Shown: positions 12,942 to 20,998 of the stretch, one piece after another
How the letters are laid out: each line of letters begins with the position of its first letter
Numbering within the stretch: position 1 is the stretch's first letter
Assembly: GCF_001440475.1 (NCBI RefSeq)
Contig: NZ_LLYB01000123.1
Location: forward strand, 1-64,000
Direction: 5' to 3'
Length of the DNA: 64,000 bases
Source of the DNA: Bradyrhizobium lablabi
Lineage (GTDB): Bacteria; Pseudomonadota; Alphaproteobacteria; Rhizobiales; Xanthobacteraceae
Translations under genes and position numbers: made by a program
The notes under the pieces: model-generated
The model's input: only the letters and a program-made list of their open reading frames with translations
The model's database searches: none
Told to the model about the DNA's origin: nothing

Positions 12942-13385
12942 ATGATCCGCCCTGCCCGCTCCGACGAATATGACGAAGTCGCGCGCGTCTGGATGGAAAG
13001 CTGGGTATCGACCGGGCTTGAGGGCGCCAGCGATTCCTTGCTGGCGAAGTTGCGCGCCCGGGTTCGGATGGAAATCGAGAAAGGCTGGAGCCTCTACGTC
13101 GCCGACGACAACGGAAAATTGGCAGCGATGCTCGCGCTGCATCTGCCCGATTGCTATCTCGATCAATTATTCGTCGCGCCCGAATATCAGGCCGACGGTC
13201 TCGGGCGCCAACTGCTTGCCTTCACGCGGCAGCATTTGCCGGATGAAATCTGGCTGCGCTGCGTGCGCGAGAATGAAAAGGCCTGGCGCTGGTACGAGCG
13301 CGAGGGCTTTGCGTTCGAGAAGGAAGAGGTCGAGCCGACGAACGGCCGTGTCATGAAATATTATCGATGGAGGAAATCGGCGTGA
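12942..13385 (+). CDS. GNAT-family N-acetyltransferase
   Basis: Acetyl-CoA-dependent N-acetyltransferase of unknown substrate. About 147 residues, with MIRPARSDEYDEVARVW at the start, the acetyl-CoA loop region DQLFVAPEYQADGLGRQLLAF (a Q/R-x-x-G-x-G/A-like YQADGLG) and the C-terminal NEKAWRWYEREGFAFEKEE typical of the fold. ATG 12942 gives the normal GNAT start; an in-frame GTG at 12930 would add four residues and has no better ribosome site. Stand-alone between an autotransporter and a secreted unknown. Confidence 0.85.
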   Translation: MIRPARSDEYDEVARVWMESWVSTGLEGASDSLLAKLRARVRMEIEKGWSLYVADDNGKLAAMLALHLPDCYLDQLFVAPEYQADGLGRQLLAFTRQHLPDEIWLRCVRENEKAWRWYEREGFAFEKEEVEPTNGRVMKYYRWRKSA

Positions 13386-13465
13386 AAGCCAGCGCTTTGC
13401 TTGCAGTCGGCGCGCGCACGCTATAGTTTTCGCACTTGGTGCAATCAACTTTTGTTCTTTCTGAC

Positions 13466-14296
13466 ATGTTGCGTAACTCCGCTGCCGCCGTCATCCTCAT
13501 CTCATGCTTCACGGCAACTGCATGGGCCCAAGCTCCTTCAACGACGGGTCCGGCGGCTTCGCCACCCTCCAAACCCGCGACAAAGAAAGCGGCGCCCAAG
13601 GCCAAGGCGGCCGCGAAGCAACCGGTTGCGGAAACCGGACCTTGCCGACTTGGCGTCATCTCCGCCCTTGGAGATCGCTTCTCCGTTCATAAATTCGGCC
13701 TCACGATATTCGAGAATGAAGAAAGCGAAGCTCCGATTGACGGCTGGGGGCTGGACGATCTGCCGCTTGCACGGGTGCGCGCGGCGACCGGCGCCGATCC
13801 GTCCGTGCGACGGATTGCTTATCCAAAGGGAGCGTTCGAACCCCACTACAATCCGAAATCGAGATTCCTGCCGGATCCAAGCGAGGGTTTGCCAGCAATC
13901 GTCCGGAACATCACTTCCAACGCAAACTGCGAGCGCTATCTGGTCATAACGAAATACAACGCGGTGGTGTCGGGCACCAAAATGGAGATCAAAGGCATCG
14001 GCGCGTACAGTCAGGGCATCGGATCTTTCGCCAGACATTACCATCTGTTCGCCAATGTTGCGATCAACATGTACGACGGCACGAGTTACGAGAGAATCAG
14101 CCGTACACTTGCCGCTCTTGGCGCTACGTTTGCCGGGGGTCTCGGACTGACGGAAGATCCACTCACCAAGCTCGACGAACAGCTCTTTCCCAATCCTCCC
14201 GAGTCTGCATCCAGCAGTGCGGCTCTCAAGGAGAGAACGCGCGCACTTGTTTCGGCACGACTTGACCGCATGATTCCCGTCTACCTCCAGCCGTGA
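13466..14296 (+). CDS. Secreted protein of unknown function
   Basis: I do not recognise the family. The 276-residue product has a clear signal peptide (MLRNSAAAVILISCFTATAWAQA), then a Pro/Ala/Lys-rich linker (about 25-60, ATKKAAPKAKAAAKQ) and a globular domain with two Cys (in GPCRLGV and NANCERY) that could form a disulfide in the periplasm. The domain ends with a charged helix. The frame opens at a TTG (13436) but ATG 13466 fits the signal peptide. It is followed 32 nt later by a GST gene. Function is unknown. Confidence 0.7.
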   Translation: MLRNSAAAVILISCFTATAWAQAPSTTGPAASPPSKPATKKAAPKAKAAAKQPVAETGPCRLGVISALGDRFSVHKFGLTIFENEESEAPIDGWGLDDLPLARVRAATGADPSVRRIAYPKGAFEPHYNPKSRFLPDPSEGLPAIVRNITSNANCERYLVITKYNAVVSGTKMEIKGIGAYSQGIGSFARHYHLFANVAINMYDGTSYERISRTLAALGATFAGGLGLTEDPLTKLDEQLFPNPPESASSSAALKERTRALVSARLDRMIPVYLQP

Positions 14297-14328
14297 AGCA
14301 ACGGCACGATCTGAATGGGAGACACGCA

Positions 14329-14925
14329 ATGATAAAACTCTACTGGTCGCCCCGCTCGCGCTCATTCTCCGCCATCTGGCTGCTCGAAGAGACCGGGCTG
14401 CCCTACGAGCGGGTGCTCACCGACATCACCACGGGCGCCCAGAAGACGCCGGAATATCTCGCGATCAATCCGATGGGCAAGGTGCCGGGGCTGAAGGACG
14501 GCGACGCCGCGCTCGGCGAAGCGGCGGCGATCTGCGCCTACATCGCCGACCGCTATCCGGAAACCAACCTCGCGCCGGCCGCAACGGACCCGCTGCGCGC
14601 ACGGTATCTGCAATGGCTGTTCTTTTCGCCTGCCTGCATCGAGCCGACGCTGATCCAGCTCTTCACGAAGCTGGAGGTGCCGGCGAGCACGGCGTCATGG
14701 GGAAGCGCCGCACAGACCCTCGACGTGCTCGATAGCGCGCTGCAGAAGGGGCCGTGGATTCTCGGCGAGAAGTTTTCAGCCGCCGACATCATGCTGGGCT
14801 CGGGCCTGAACTTCGCCGTGCGCCTGTTCAAGATGGTGCCGCCGCGGCCGTCGTTCGACGCCTATATCGAGCGCTGCGTGGCTCGCGCGGCGTTCCAGCG
14901 CGCGGAGAAGATCGCGGCGGGGTGA
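14329..14925 (+). CDS. Glutathione S-transferase family protein
   Basis: Thioredoxin-fold N-terminal domain (about 1-75: KLYWSPRSRSFSAIWLLEE, then NPMGKVPGLKDGDAALGEAAAICAYIADRYP with the cis-Pro and glutathione gamma-Glu binding motif) and an all-helical C-terminal domain with FSAADIMLGSGL. 198 residues from ATG 14329, which has GGGAGA 7 nt upstream; the 12 upstream in-frame codons overlap the previous gene and are unlikely. Glutathione conjugation or reduction is likely, the substrate unknown. Converges with fabV. Confidence 0.9.
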   Translation: MIKLYWSPRSRSFSAIWLLEETGLPYERVLTDITTGAQKTPEYLAINPMGKVPGLKDGDAALGEAAAICAYIADRYPETNLAPAATDPLRARYLQWLFFSPACIEPTLIQLFTKLEVPASTASWGSAAQTLDVLDSALQKGPWILGEKFSAADIMLGSGLNFAVRLFKMVPPRPSFDAYIERCVARAAFQRAEKIAAG

Positions 14926-14993
14926 GTTCGTGTAGCCCGGACACAAAATCGCGAAAACAACCCCATGCAAAGTAGAACGGTTGCCCGAATGGC

Positions 14994-16163
14994 TCACGCG
15001 ACGACGCGGGGATCCACATCCTGCGCGTAGTCGACGCCGTCGATGCCAAACCCGAACAGGCGAAGGAATTCTCGCCTGTATTCCGCAAGGTCGGCCAACT
15101 CACCGAGCGATTCCGTCGTGAGCAGAGGCCATCGACGCGACACTTCCGCCTGAACTTCTGATGAAAGCTCCCAGTCGTCGACCCTGAGGCGCTGCGCCTC
15201 GTCAAGTTCGGCACCTGGGCCAAGGCGGGTCCGGAACAGGCGATCGATCTGTTCGATGCAGCCTTCGTGGAGCCCGAGCTGCTTCATCACCTTGAACAGC
15301 ACTGTCCCATAGAGCGGCACCACCGGAATGGCCGAGCTCGCCTGGGTGACGACAGCCTTCAGCGCCACCACGCGGGCCGCGTCCTGGCCGAGCCGGCCCC
15401 GGATCGCTTCCGCCTTGCGGTCGAGATCAACCTTGGCGCGACCCAGCGTGCCGTTCCAGTAGATCGGCCAAGTCAGCTCGCTGCCGATATAGGTGTAGTT
15501 GAGCGTCCGGAAGCCCGGCGCCAGCACACCGGCGTCCGCAAGCTGGTCGATCCAGCGCTTCCAGTCATCACCGCCCATCACCGCGACCGTGGCGGTGGCT
15601 TCATCCTCGCTCGCCGGCGCAATGGTCGTCTCGTAGACCTCGCCGGTTTCGGTATTGAGGGTCTTGATCTCGACGGGAGCGCCCAGCGGCTTGATCGCCG
15701 AGCGCCAGGTCTTGCCGGTGACCGGATCTGTGCGGACCGGAGCGGCCATGCTGTAGACCAGCATGTCGAGTTGTCCGAACTTTTCGCGCACACGCTCGAT
15801 GAAGGTCTTCTTCAGCTCGTCGGAGAAGGCATCGCCCTCGAGCGTGAGGGGCGATCGTCCGATCCTCTCGGCCTCGATCTCGAAGGCGCGATTGTTGTAC
15901 CAGCCGGCGCTGCCTGTTCGGGTTGCCGTGGGCTCACGTTCCAGCGACACGCCAATGGTCTCCGCCCCGCCCGCGAAGGTCGCAACGATGCGGCTCGCGA
16001 GACCATAGCCCGTTGAGCATCCCAGCACGGCGACGCGCTTGGGGAATTCCGGAACAGCCCCCTGGCGGAGGACATAGGCGATCTGCTCGCGGACATTTTT
16101 GGCGCAGCCGACAGGATGTGCCGTCGTGCAGATGAAGCCTCGCACGCGCGGTTCGATGATCAT
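14994..16163 (-). CDS. fabV: Enoyl-ACP/trans-2-enoyl-CoA reductase, FabV type
   Basis: NADH-dependent reduction of the enoyl intermediate, the last step of each fatty acid elongation cycle. The 389-residue product has the Rossmann motif GCSTGYGLASRI (about 48-59) and the active-site YWNGTLGRAK, i.e. Y235-x8-K244, the long spacing that marks FabV/TER instead of FabI. SMAAPVRTDP and DDWKRWIDQL are family blocks. It is the third gene of a fabA-fabB-fabV series, 84 bp after fabB. In many rhizobia the third gene is fabI, so this is a functional replacement. FabV enzymes are known to be less sensitive to triclosan. Confidence 0.94.
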   Translation of the reverse strand: MIIEPRVRGFICTTAHPVGCAKNVREQIAYVLRQGAVPEFPKRVAVLGCSTGYGLASRIVATFAGGAETIGVSLEREPTATRTGSAGWYNNRAFEIEAERIGRSPLTLEGDAFSDELKKTFIERVREKFGQLDMLVYSMAAPVRTDPVTGKTWRSAIKPLGAPVEIKTLNTETGEVYETTIAPASEDEATATVAVMGGDDWKRWIDQLADAGVLAPGFRTLNYTYIGSELTWPIYWNGTLGRAKVDLDRKAEAIRGRLGQDAARVVALKAVVTQASSAIPVVPLYGTVLFKVMKQLGLHEGCIEQIDRLFRTRLGPGAELDEAQRLRVDDWELSSEVQAEVSRRWPLLTTESLGELADLAEYRREFLRLFGFGIDGVDYAQDVDPRVVA

Positions 16164-16247
16164 GCTTACCCCGTTCCGGATTGTAGCAGCGTCCCCGTCC
16201 GCCGCCTGCCGACCTCTTGGTGCAAGCGAGGTGGGGTAAAAACGAAC

Positions 16248-17471
16248 TTACGCATCCATCCGCTTGAACACCAGCGTGGCATTGGTGCCGCCGAAGCCGA
16301 AGGAGTTCGACAGCACGGTGCCGAGCTTGGCGTTGTCGATGCGCTTGCGCACGATCGGCATGTCGGCAAAGACCGGATCGAGCTCGGTGATGTGGGCACT
16401 TTCGCAGACGAAGCCGTTGTTCATCATCAGAAGCGAATAGATCGCTTCCTGCACGCCAGTGGCGCCGAGCGAATGGCCGGTCAGCGCCTTGGTCGCCGAG
16501 ATCGGCGGGCACTTGTCGCCGGTGCCGAACACTTTTCGGATCGCCTCGATTTCCGGTGGATCGCCGGCCGGCGTCGAGGTCGCGTGCGGATTGATGTAAT
16601 CGACCGGGGTCTTCACCGTCGACAATGCCATGCGCATGCAGCGCTCGGCGCCTTCGCCCGACGGCGCGACCATGTCGTAACCATCCGATGTCGCGCCGTA
16701 GCCGACCACCTCGGCATAGATGCGCGCGCCGCGCGCCTTGGCGTGCTCGAGTTCTTCCAGCACGACGACGCCGGCGCCACCGGCGATGACGAAGCCGTCG
16801 CGGCTGATGTCATAGGGGCGCGAAGCGGTGGCGGGCGTATCGTTGTATTTCGAGGACATCGCGCCCATCGCGTCGAACAGCACCGACAGTGACCAGTCGA
16901 GCTCCTCGCAGCCGCCGGCGAAGATCACGTCCTGCTTGCCGATCTGGATCGTCTCATACGCGTTGCCGATGCAATGGTTCGAGGTCGCGCATGCCGAGGA
17001 GATCGAATAGTTGACGCCCTTGATCTTGAACCACGTAGCGAGCGTCGCAGACGCGGTCGACGACATCGCCTTCGGCACCGCAAACGGCCCGACACGCTTC
17101 GGACCCTTGGTGCGGGTGATGTCGGCGGATTCAACGATGGTGCGCGCGGACGGACCACCGGAGCCCATGATGATGCCGGTGCGGACGTCGGACACTTCCG
17201 CCGGCGTCAGGCCGGAATCCTGGATCGCCTGCTCCATCGCGATGTGATTCCAGGCCGCGCCCTCGCCGAGGAAGCGCATCGCGCGCCGGTCGATGACGTC
17301 AGCCGGATTGATGGTCGGCGCGCCCTGCACCTGCGAACGAAAGCCCATCTCGGCGTATTTCTCTGCCCGCTTGATGCCGGACTTCGCGTCGTGAAGGCTC
17401 GCAAGCACTTCCTGGGTGTTGTTTCCGATGGACGAGACAATGCCCATCCCCGTAATGACAACCCGCTTCAT
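16248..17471 (-). CDS. fabB: 3-oxoacyl-ACP synthase I (KAS I)
   Basis: Condensing enzyme needed for unsaturated fatty acid synthesis. The 407-residue product has the thiolase fold with nucleophile Cys161 in ISSACATSNHC and the two catalytic His in NPHATSTPAGD and GHSLGATG. The C-terminal NSFGFGGTNATLVF motif is present. Length is typical of FabB. It lies 62 bp after fabA on the same strand, the standard fabAB pair for the anaerobic unsaturated pathway. Confidence 0.97.
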   Translation of the reverse strand: MKRVVITGMGIVSSIGNNTQEVLASLHDAKSGIKRAEKYAEMGFRSQVQGAPTINPADVIDRRAMRFLGEGAAWNHIAMEQAIQDSGLTPAEVSDVRTGIIMGSGGPSARTIVESADITRTKGPKRVGPFAVPKAMSSTASATLATWFKIKGVNYSISSACATSNHCIGNAYETIQIGKQDVIFAGGCEELDWSLSVLFDAMGAMSSKYNDTPATASRPYDISRDGFVIAGGAGVVVLEELEHAKARGARIYAEVVGYGATSDGYDMVAPSGEGAERCMRMALSTVKTPVDYINPHATSTPAGDPPEIEAIRKVFGTGDKCPPISATKALTGHSLGATGVQEAIYSLLMMNNGFVCESAHITELDPVFADMPIVRKRIDNAKLGTVLSNSFGFGGTNATLVFKRMDA

Positions 17472-17533
17472 GATCGCCTCGCCTTACCGTTTCGTTCGTC
17501 TGTGAAAATATGTTGGTTGCGCAATCGCGCCGC

Positions 17534-18055
17534 TCAGCCCGGCGCGGTGCCCTGCTTGAACAGCCCGACTTTCAGATCCTTGGCGCGATAGATAATCTCG
17601 CCATCCATGGAAAGCCAGCCGTCGCCGACGCCAAGCACCAGCTTTGAACGCATCACGCGCTTCATGTCGATGTTGTACACAACCTTGCGGGCGTTCGGCA
17701 GCACCTGACCGGAGAACTTCAGTTCTCCGAGCCCCAGCGCCCGGCCGCGTCCCTCGCCGCCGATCCAGCCGAGGTAGAATCCGACCATCTGCCACATTGC
17801 GTCCAGGCCGAGACAACCCGGCATGACAGGATCATTCTTGAAATGGCAGCCGAAAAACCAGAGGTCCGGCTTTACATCGAGTTCAGCGCGGATCAGGCCC
17901 TTGCCGAATTCACCGCCCTTGTCGGCAATCTCGGTGATGCGATCGAACATCAGCATCGGCGGCAGCGGCAATTGGGCATTGCCCGGGCCGAACATCTCGC
18001 CGCGGCCACAGGCCAGCAAGTCCTCGTATTCGTAACCGCTGCGGCGATCCAGCAT
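17534..18055 (-). CDS. fabA: 3-hydroxydecanoyl-ACP dehydratase/isomerase FabA
   Basis: Dehydrates 3-hydroxydecanoyl-ACP and isomerises the trans-2 to the cis-3 product, the branch point to unsaturated fatty acids. 173 residues, hot-dog fold; catalytic His71 lies in FFGCHFKNDPVMPG and Asp85 in CLGLDAMWQ, matching E. coli FabA positions H70/D84. First gene of fabA-fabB-fabV and divergent from irr across 336 bp. Confidence 0.97.
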   Translation of the reverse strand: MLDRRSGYEYEDLLACGRGEMFGPGNAQLPLPPMLMFDRITEIADKGGEFGKGLIRAELDVKPDLWFFGCHFKNDPVMPGCLGLDAMWQMVGFYLGWIGGEGRGRALGLGELKFSGQVLPNARKVVYNIDMKRVMRSKLVLGVGDGWLSMDGEIIYRAKDLKVGLFKQGTAPG

Positions 18056-18391
18056 GGTATTCAGCCTTTACTTAGATGTCCCGATGGAGCGCTTTTTGAG
18101 CGAACCGGACCCGTTATCCCTGCGGAAACGCATGTTCCCGCAATTTGGCGCTACTTAGGGTGCTATCGGCATTAGCCTCTGCCGAAATCGCATATGTGGT
18201 CCGCGCGCTCTGTAACATAGGCATTAGGGGCCGGGAAAGCGCTGGAACGGGCTAAAACGCCGCGTCGGGCGCGGTTGTTCCGGCCCAACCTTGGGCCAGT
18301 TCTAGTTGCGAAAAACTTGCATCTACCTGATTTCCTTTTATATTGGGCAAGAATATTGCCCAGTTTAGCGCGTGTGGTACCCGAAGTGGAA
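18056..18391. promoter_or_regulatory. fabA-irr divergent regulatory region
   Basis: 336 bp without a gene, carrying the promoters of fabA (left) and irr (right). Near irr there is TGGGCAA (18344-18350) / TTGCCCA (18356-18362), a perfect dyad with loop GAATA only 29 bp before the ATG, and a TGCATC hexamer (18318-18323) preceded by the related TTGCGA (18306-18311). As I recall it, B. japonicum irr is controlled by Fur through imperfect TGCATC direct repeats, so this may be the same control. The dyad could be a second operator or an mRNA hairpin. I did not find a clear Irr box. Confidence 0.5.
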
Positions 18392-18883
18392 ATGAACGAC
18401 CAAGCCTCGCCCCCGAATGACGACGGTATCGATCCGGCAGCCCGTGCCGCCGGACATCAGCCGGCGTTGACCGGTTGTCCCTGGCACGACGTCAACGAAA
18501 TGTTGCAGGCCGCGGGCCTCAGGCCCACCCGCCAGCGCATGGCTTTGGGCTGGCTGCTGTTCGGCAAGGGCGCACGCCATTTGACTGCGGAAATGCTGTA
18601 CGAGGAAGCGACGCTGGCCAAGGTGCCGGTCTCACTCGCCACCGTCTACAACACGCTCAACCAGCTCACCGATGCCGGCCTGCTGCGCCAGGTCTCGGTC
18701 GACGGCACCAAGACCTATTTCGACACCAACGTCACCGCGCACCATCACTTCTATCTCGAAAACAACCACGAGCTGGTCGACATTCCCGACCCGCATCTGG
18801 TGCTGTCGAAGATGCCCGACGTGCCGGAAGGCTACGAGATCGCCCGCGTCGACATGGTCGTGCGGCTGCGCAAGAAGCGCTGA
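18392..18883 (+). CDS. irr: Iron response regulator Irr (Fur family)
   Basis: Fur-family regulator that acts under iron limitation and is destabilised by heme. 163 residues from ATG 18392, the same length as B. japonicum Irr; 39 upstream in-frame codons are excluded by that match. The heme regulatory motif GCPWH has Cys29, and the second heme site HHH is at 117-119 (AHHHFY). The winged helix contains LRPTRQRMALGWLLF and PVSLATVYNTLNQL. Divergent from fabA. Irr controls heme synthesis and iron genes in rhizobia; whether it also controls fabA is not shown. Confidence 0.97.
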   Translation: MNDQASPPNDDGIDPAARAAGHQPALTGCPWHDVNEMLQAAGLRPTRQRMALGWLLFGKGARHLTAEMLYEEATLAKVPVSLATVYNTLNQLTDAGLLRQVSVDGTKTYFDTNVTAHHHFYLENNHELVDIPDPHLVLSKMPDVPEGYEIARVDMVVRLRKKR

Positions 18884-18900
18884 TTTTCGTGTAAACTTGC

Positions 18901-18989
18901 AGGGTGGGCAAAGGCGCACTTGCGCCGTGCCCACCGTCTATCCGAAATCACGAAAAGAAATGATGGGCACGCTTCGCTTTGCCCACCCT
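18901..18989. repeat. Two-hairpin palindromic element (GGGTGGGCAAAG type)
   Basis: Perfect 13-bp arms AGGGTGGGCAAAG (18901-18913) / CTTTGCCCACCCT (18977-18989). Inside, GGCGCA and TGCGCC form a small stem and GTGCCCA/TGGGCAC a third pairing, so the whole unit can fold as one cruciform or two hairpins. It starts 18 nt after irr and ends 31 nt before the convergent SH3-protein gene, so it may also act as a terminator. Confidence 0.75.
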
Positions 18990-19019
18990 ACGGTTCTGCG
19001 CGAGACGCGCGTACGCGCC

Positions 19020-19550
19020 TCAATCCACCTTCTCATCGGCGTAGACGCCCCACAGGCGCTGCTGCTCGATCCAGCCGTCGAAGCCGTTGCCGATCACGCG
19101 GCACCAGCCGTTGGTGCATTTCTTGACCTGGGCGACGACGCCGGCCTGCAGCCGGGCCGCGATCGCGCTGGTCCGATCGGGACGATCATAGAGCGATGCC
19201 AGCTCGTCCTTGGTCTTCATGGTCACCACTGCAGTGCGGCGGCCGGACAAGAGCGAGTGATAGACCCAGCCCTCGGATCCCTCCGAATCGCGCACGCGGC
19301 GCCAGTTCTCGAATTCGGCAGTGATTTCGACCGGCAGGCCCGAGCGGGTATAGACCCAGGCGACGTCATTGTCCTTGGTCGGACCGGCCCGCACATTCAC
19401 ATGATCGGATTTGAGGCTGACATAGCGCGGCACCGGCAGGCCGCTCGTGGTGGCGGCCGAATCCTTGGCCGAAAATCCTGTGCTGACGGAAGCGACAAGC
19501 CAGCACCCCACCAGCACCGCCACCGAACAGAAACGCCTCAACGCCATCAA
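19020..19550 (-). CDS. Exported SH3-domain protein
   Basis: The 176-residue product has a signal peptide (MMALRRFCSVAVLVGCWLVASVSTGFS) and two bacterial SH3-like repeats: about 43-100 (YVSLKSDHVNVRAGPTKDN ... WRRVRDSEGSEGWVYHSLL) and about 115-170 (ASLYDRPDRTSAIAARLQAG ... NGWCRVIGNGFDGWIEQ). Such modules commonly bind cell-wall peptides; a periplasmic role is inferred. A Cys pair (KKCTNGWC) may form a disulfide. It faces away from a D-2-hydroxyacid dehydrogenase gene. Confidence 0.85.
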   Translation of the reverse strand: MMALRRFCSVAVLVGCWLVASVSTGFSAKDSAATTSGLPVPRYVSLKSDHVNVRAGPTKDNDVAWVYTRSGLPVEITAEFENWRRVRDSEGSEGWVYHSLLSGRRTAVVTMKTKDELASLYDRPDRTSAIAARLQAGVVAQVKKCTNGWCRVIGNGFDGWIEQQRLWGVYADEKVD

Positions 19551-19891
19551 CCCGTCTCCTGCCGAGCCAACCGCAACTCGAATCCTTCGAGTTGAAACCG
19601 CCCGCTACGCCCGAAAACCCCAGACCCCTGTGCCCCGCTTTGACCGCACCCGGCTTGCGACACCCGAGGGGTTCTTGTCTTGGCCCGGCCTTCTGATAGA
19701 GAGGACGGAACGCCTAAAACCAGAACGCCTGGGATTTTCCGCCGAAAATCCGAGGAAGTATTGGGGAACCCAAGGGACTTGCCTCAGCAAACAGCCGGAT
19801 ACCGGGACCGCGTGGCCATCGCAGTGTCGAACAACCGGGTTAATGAGGCCTGAACGGCGCGCTGCAGCGCACCCCCTCATGAGAGCAGGAC
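19551..19891. promoter_or_regulatory. 341-bp divergent intergenic region
   Basis: No convincing gene. Two dyads are visible: CTCGAA-TCC-TTCGAG (about 19574-19588) and GGATTTTC (19732-19739) / GAAAATCC (19744-19751) with a 4-bp spacer, the latter AT-rich and operator-like. A direct repeat GAACGCCT occurs twice nearby (about 19708 and 19723). The region must hold promoters for the SH3 protein (left) and the dehydrogenase (right); no -35/-10 pair stands out. Confidence 0.4.
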
Positions 19892-20893
19892 ATGTCGGTT
19901 AAGAAAAAACCTCTCGTCGTCGTCACCCGCAAACTGCCGGACTCGATCGAGACCAGGATGCGCGAGCTGTTCGACGCGACGTTGAATCTCGACGACACGC
20001 CGATGACGCCGCAGCAGATTGCCGAAGCCAGCCGTTCGGCCGACGTGCTGGTACCGACCGTCACCGACACGATCAACGAGGAGATGCTCAAGCACCCCGA
20101 TTGCAAGCTGCGCATGATCGCCAATTTCGGCAACGGCGTCGACAATATCGACGTCACGGCGGCCCATGCGCGCGGCATCACGGTGACCAACACGCCGAAA
20201 GTGCTGACCGAAGACACCGCCGACATGACCATGGCGCTGATTCTCGCCGTGCCACGCCGGCTGATCGAAGGCGCAACCATCCTCCCCGACGGCAAGAGCT
20301 GGCCGGGCTGGTCGCCGACCTGGATGCTCGGCCATCGCATCGGCGGCAAGCGGCTCGGCATCCTCGGCATGGGCCGCATCGGACAGGCCGTCGCCCGCCG
20401 CGCGCGCGCCTTCGGCCTGCAGATCCACTATCACAACCGCCGTCCCGTGGCGCCGCGCATCGCCGAGGAGCTGGGCGCGACCTACTGGGAAAGCCTCGAC
20501 CAGATGCTGGCGCGGATGGACATCATCTCGGTGAACTGTCCGCATACGCCGGCGACCTATCACCTGTTGTCGGCGCGGCGGCTCAAGCTGATCCGCAAAG
20601 AAGCCTATATCGTCAATACCGCGCGCGGCGGGGTGATCGACGAGGACATGCTGATCAAGCTGCTGGAAGCCGGCGACATCGGCGGCGCCGCTCTCGACGT
20701 CTACGAGCACGAGCCCGCGGTCAATCCGAAGCTGGTGCGGCTCGCCAAGGCCGGCAAGGTGACGCTGCTGCCGCATATGGGCTCGGCCACGATCGAAGGC
20801 CGCGTCGAGATGGGCGAGAAGGTGATCATCAACATCAGAACCTTCCTCGACAACCACAAGCCGCCGGATCGCGTGCTGCCCAGCATGCTGTGA
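19892..20893 (+). CDS. D-2-hydroxyacid dehydrogenase (glyoxylate/hydroxypyruvate reductase-like)
   Basis: NAD(P)H-dependent reductase of 2-oxoacids such as glyoxylate. 333 residues, with a split substrate domain and a central Rossmann domain. Nucleotide motif GMGRIGQAVARRA (about 163-175) and catalytic Arg in NTARGGVIDE, Glu in DVYEHEPAV and His in LLPHMGSAT are present. FGNGVDNID is the usual N-domain motif. Similarity is closest to glyoxylate reductase-type (GyaR) members, but the true substrate is uncertain. ATG 19892 lies after GAGAGCAGGAC. Confidence 0.9.
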   Translation: MSVKKKPLVVVTRKLPDSIETRMRELFDATLNLDDTPMTPQQIAEASRSADVLVPTVTDTINEEMLKHPDCKLRMIANFGNGVDNIDVTAAHARGITVTNTPKVLTEDTADMTMALILAVPRRLIEGATILPDGKSWPGWSPTWMLGHRIGGKRLGILGMGRIGQAVARRARAFGLQIHYHNRRPVAPRIAEELGATYWESLDQMLARMDIISVNCPHTPATYHLLSARRLKLIRKEAYIVNTARGGVIDEDMLIKLLEAGDIGGAALDVYEHEPAVNPKLVRLAKAGKVTLLPHMGSATIEGRVEMGEKVIINIRTFLDNHKPPDRVLPSML

Positions 20894-20901
20894 GCGGGAA
20901 G

Positions 20902-20996
20902 TCCGTAGCCCGGATGGAGCGAAGCGCAATCCGGGAAAACTGAGTCCGCGAGTCGCACCGTCCCCGGATTTCGCTTCGCTTCATCCGGGCTACGGA
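20902..20996. repeat. Palindromic repeat, CGTAGCCCGG family, copy 1
   Basis: Long imperfect inverted repeat: TCCGTAGCCCGGATGGAGCG... (20902-20935) against ...CGCTTCATCCGGGCTACGGA (20963-20996), arms of about 34 bp with few mismatches. It fills the gap between the dehydrogenase and the convergent LysR gene, whose stop is at 20999. A second copy of the family is at 48834-48923. Confidence 0.85.
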
Positions 20997-20998
20997 TA

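Noticed and set aside
12072..13166. 364-residue reverse frame over the GNAT gene and the autotransporter start
   Set aside because: Covers two better supported genes and includes the autotransporter signal peptide region in another frame.
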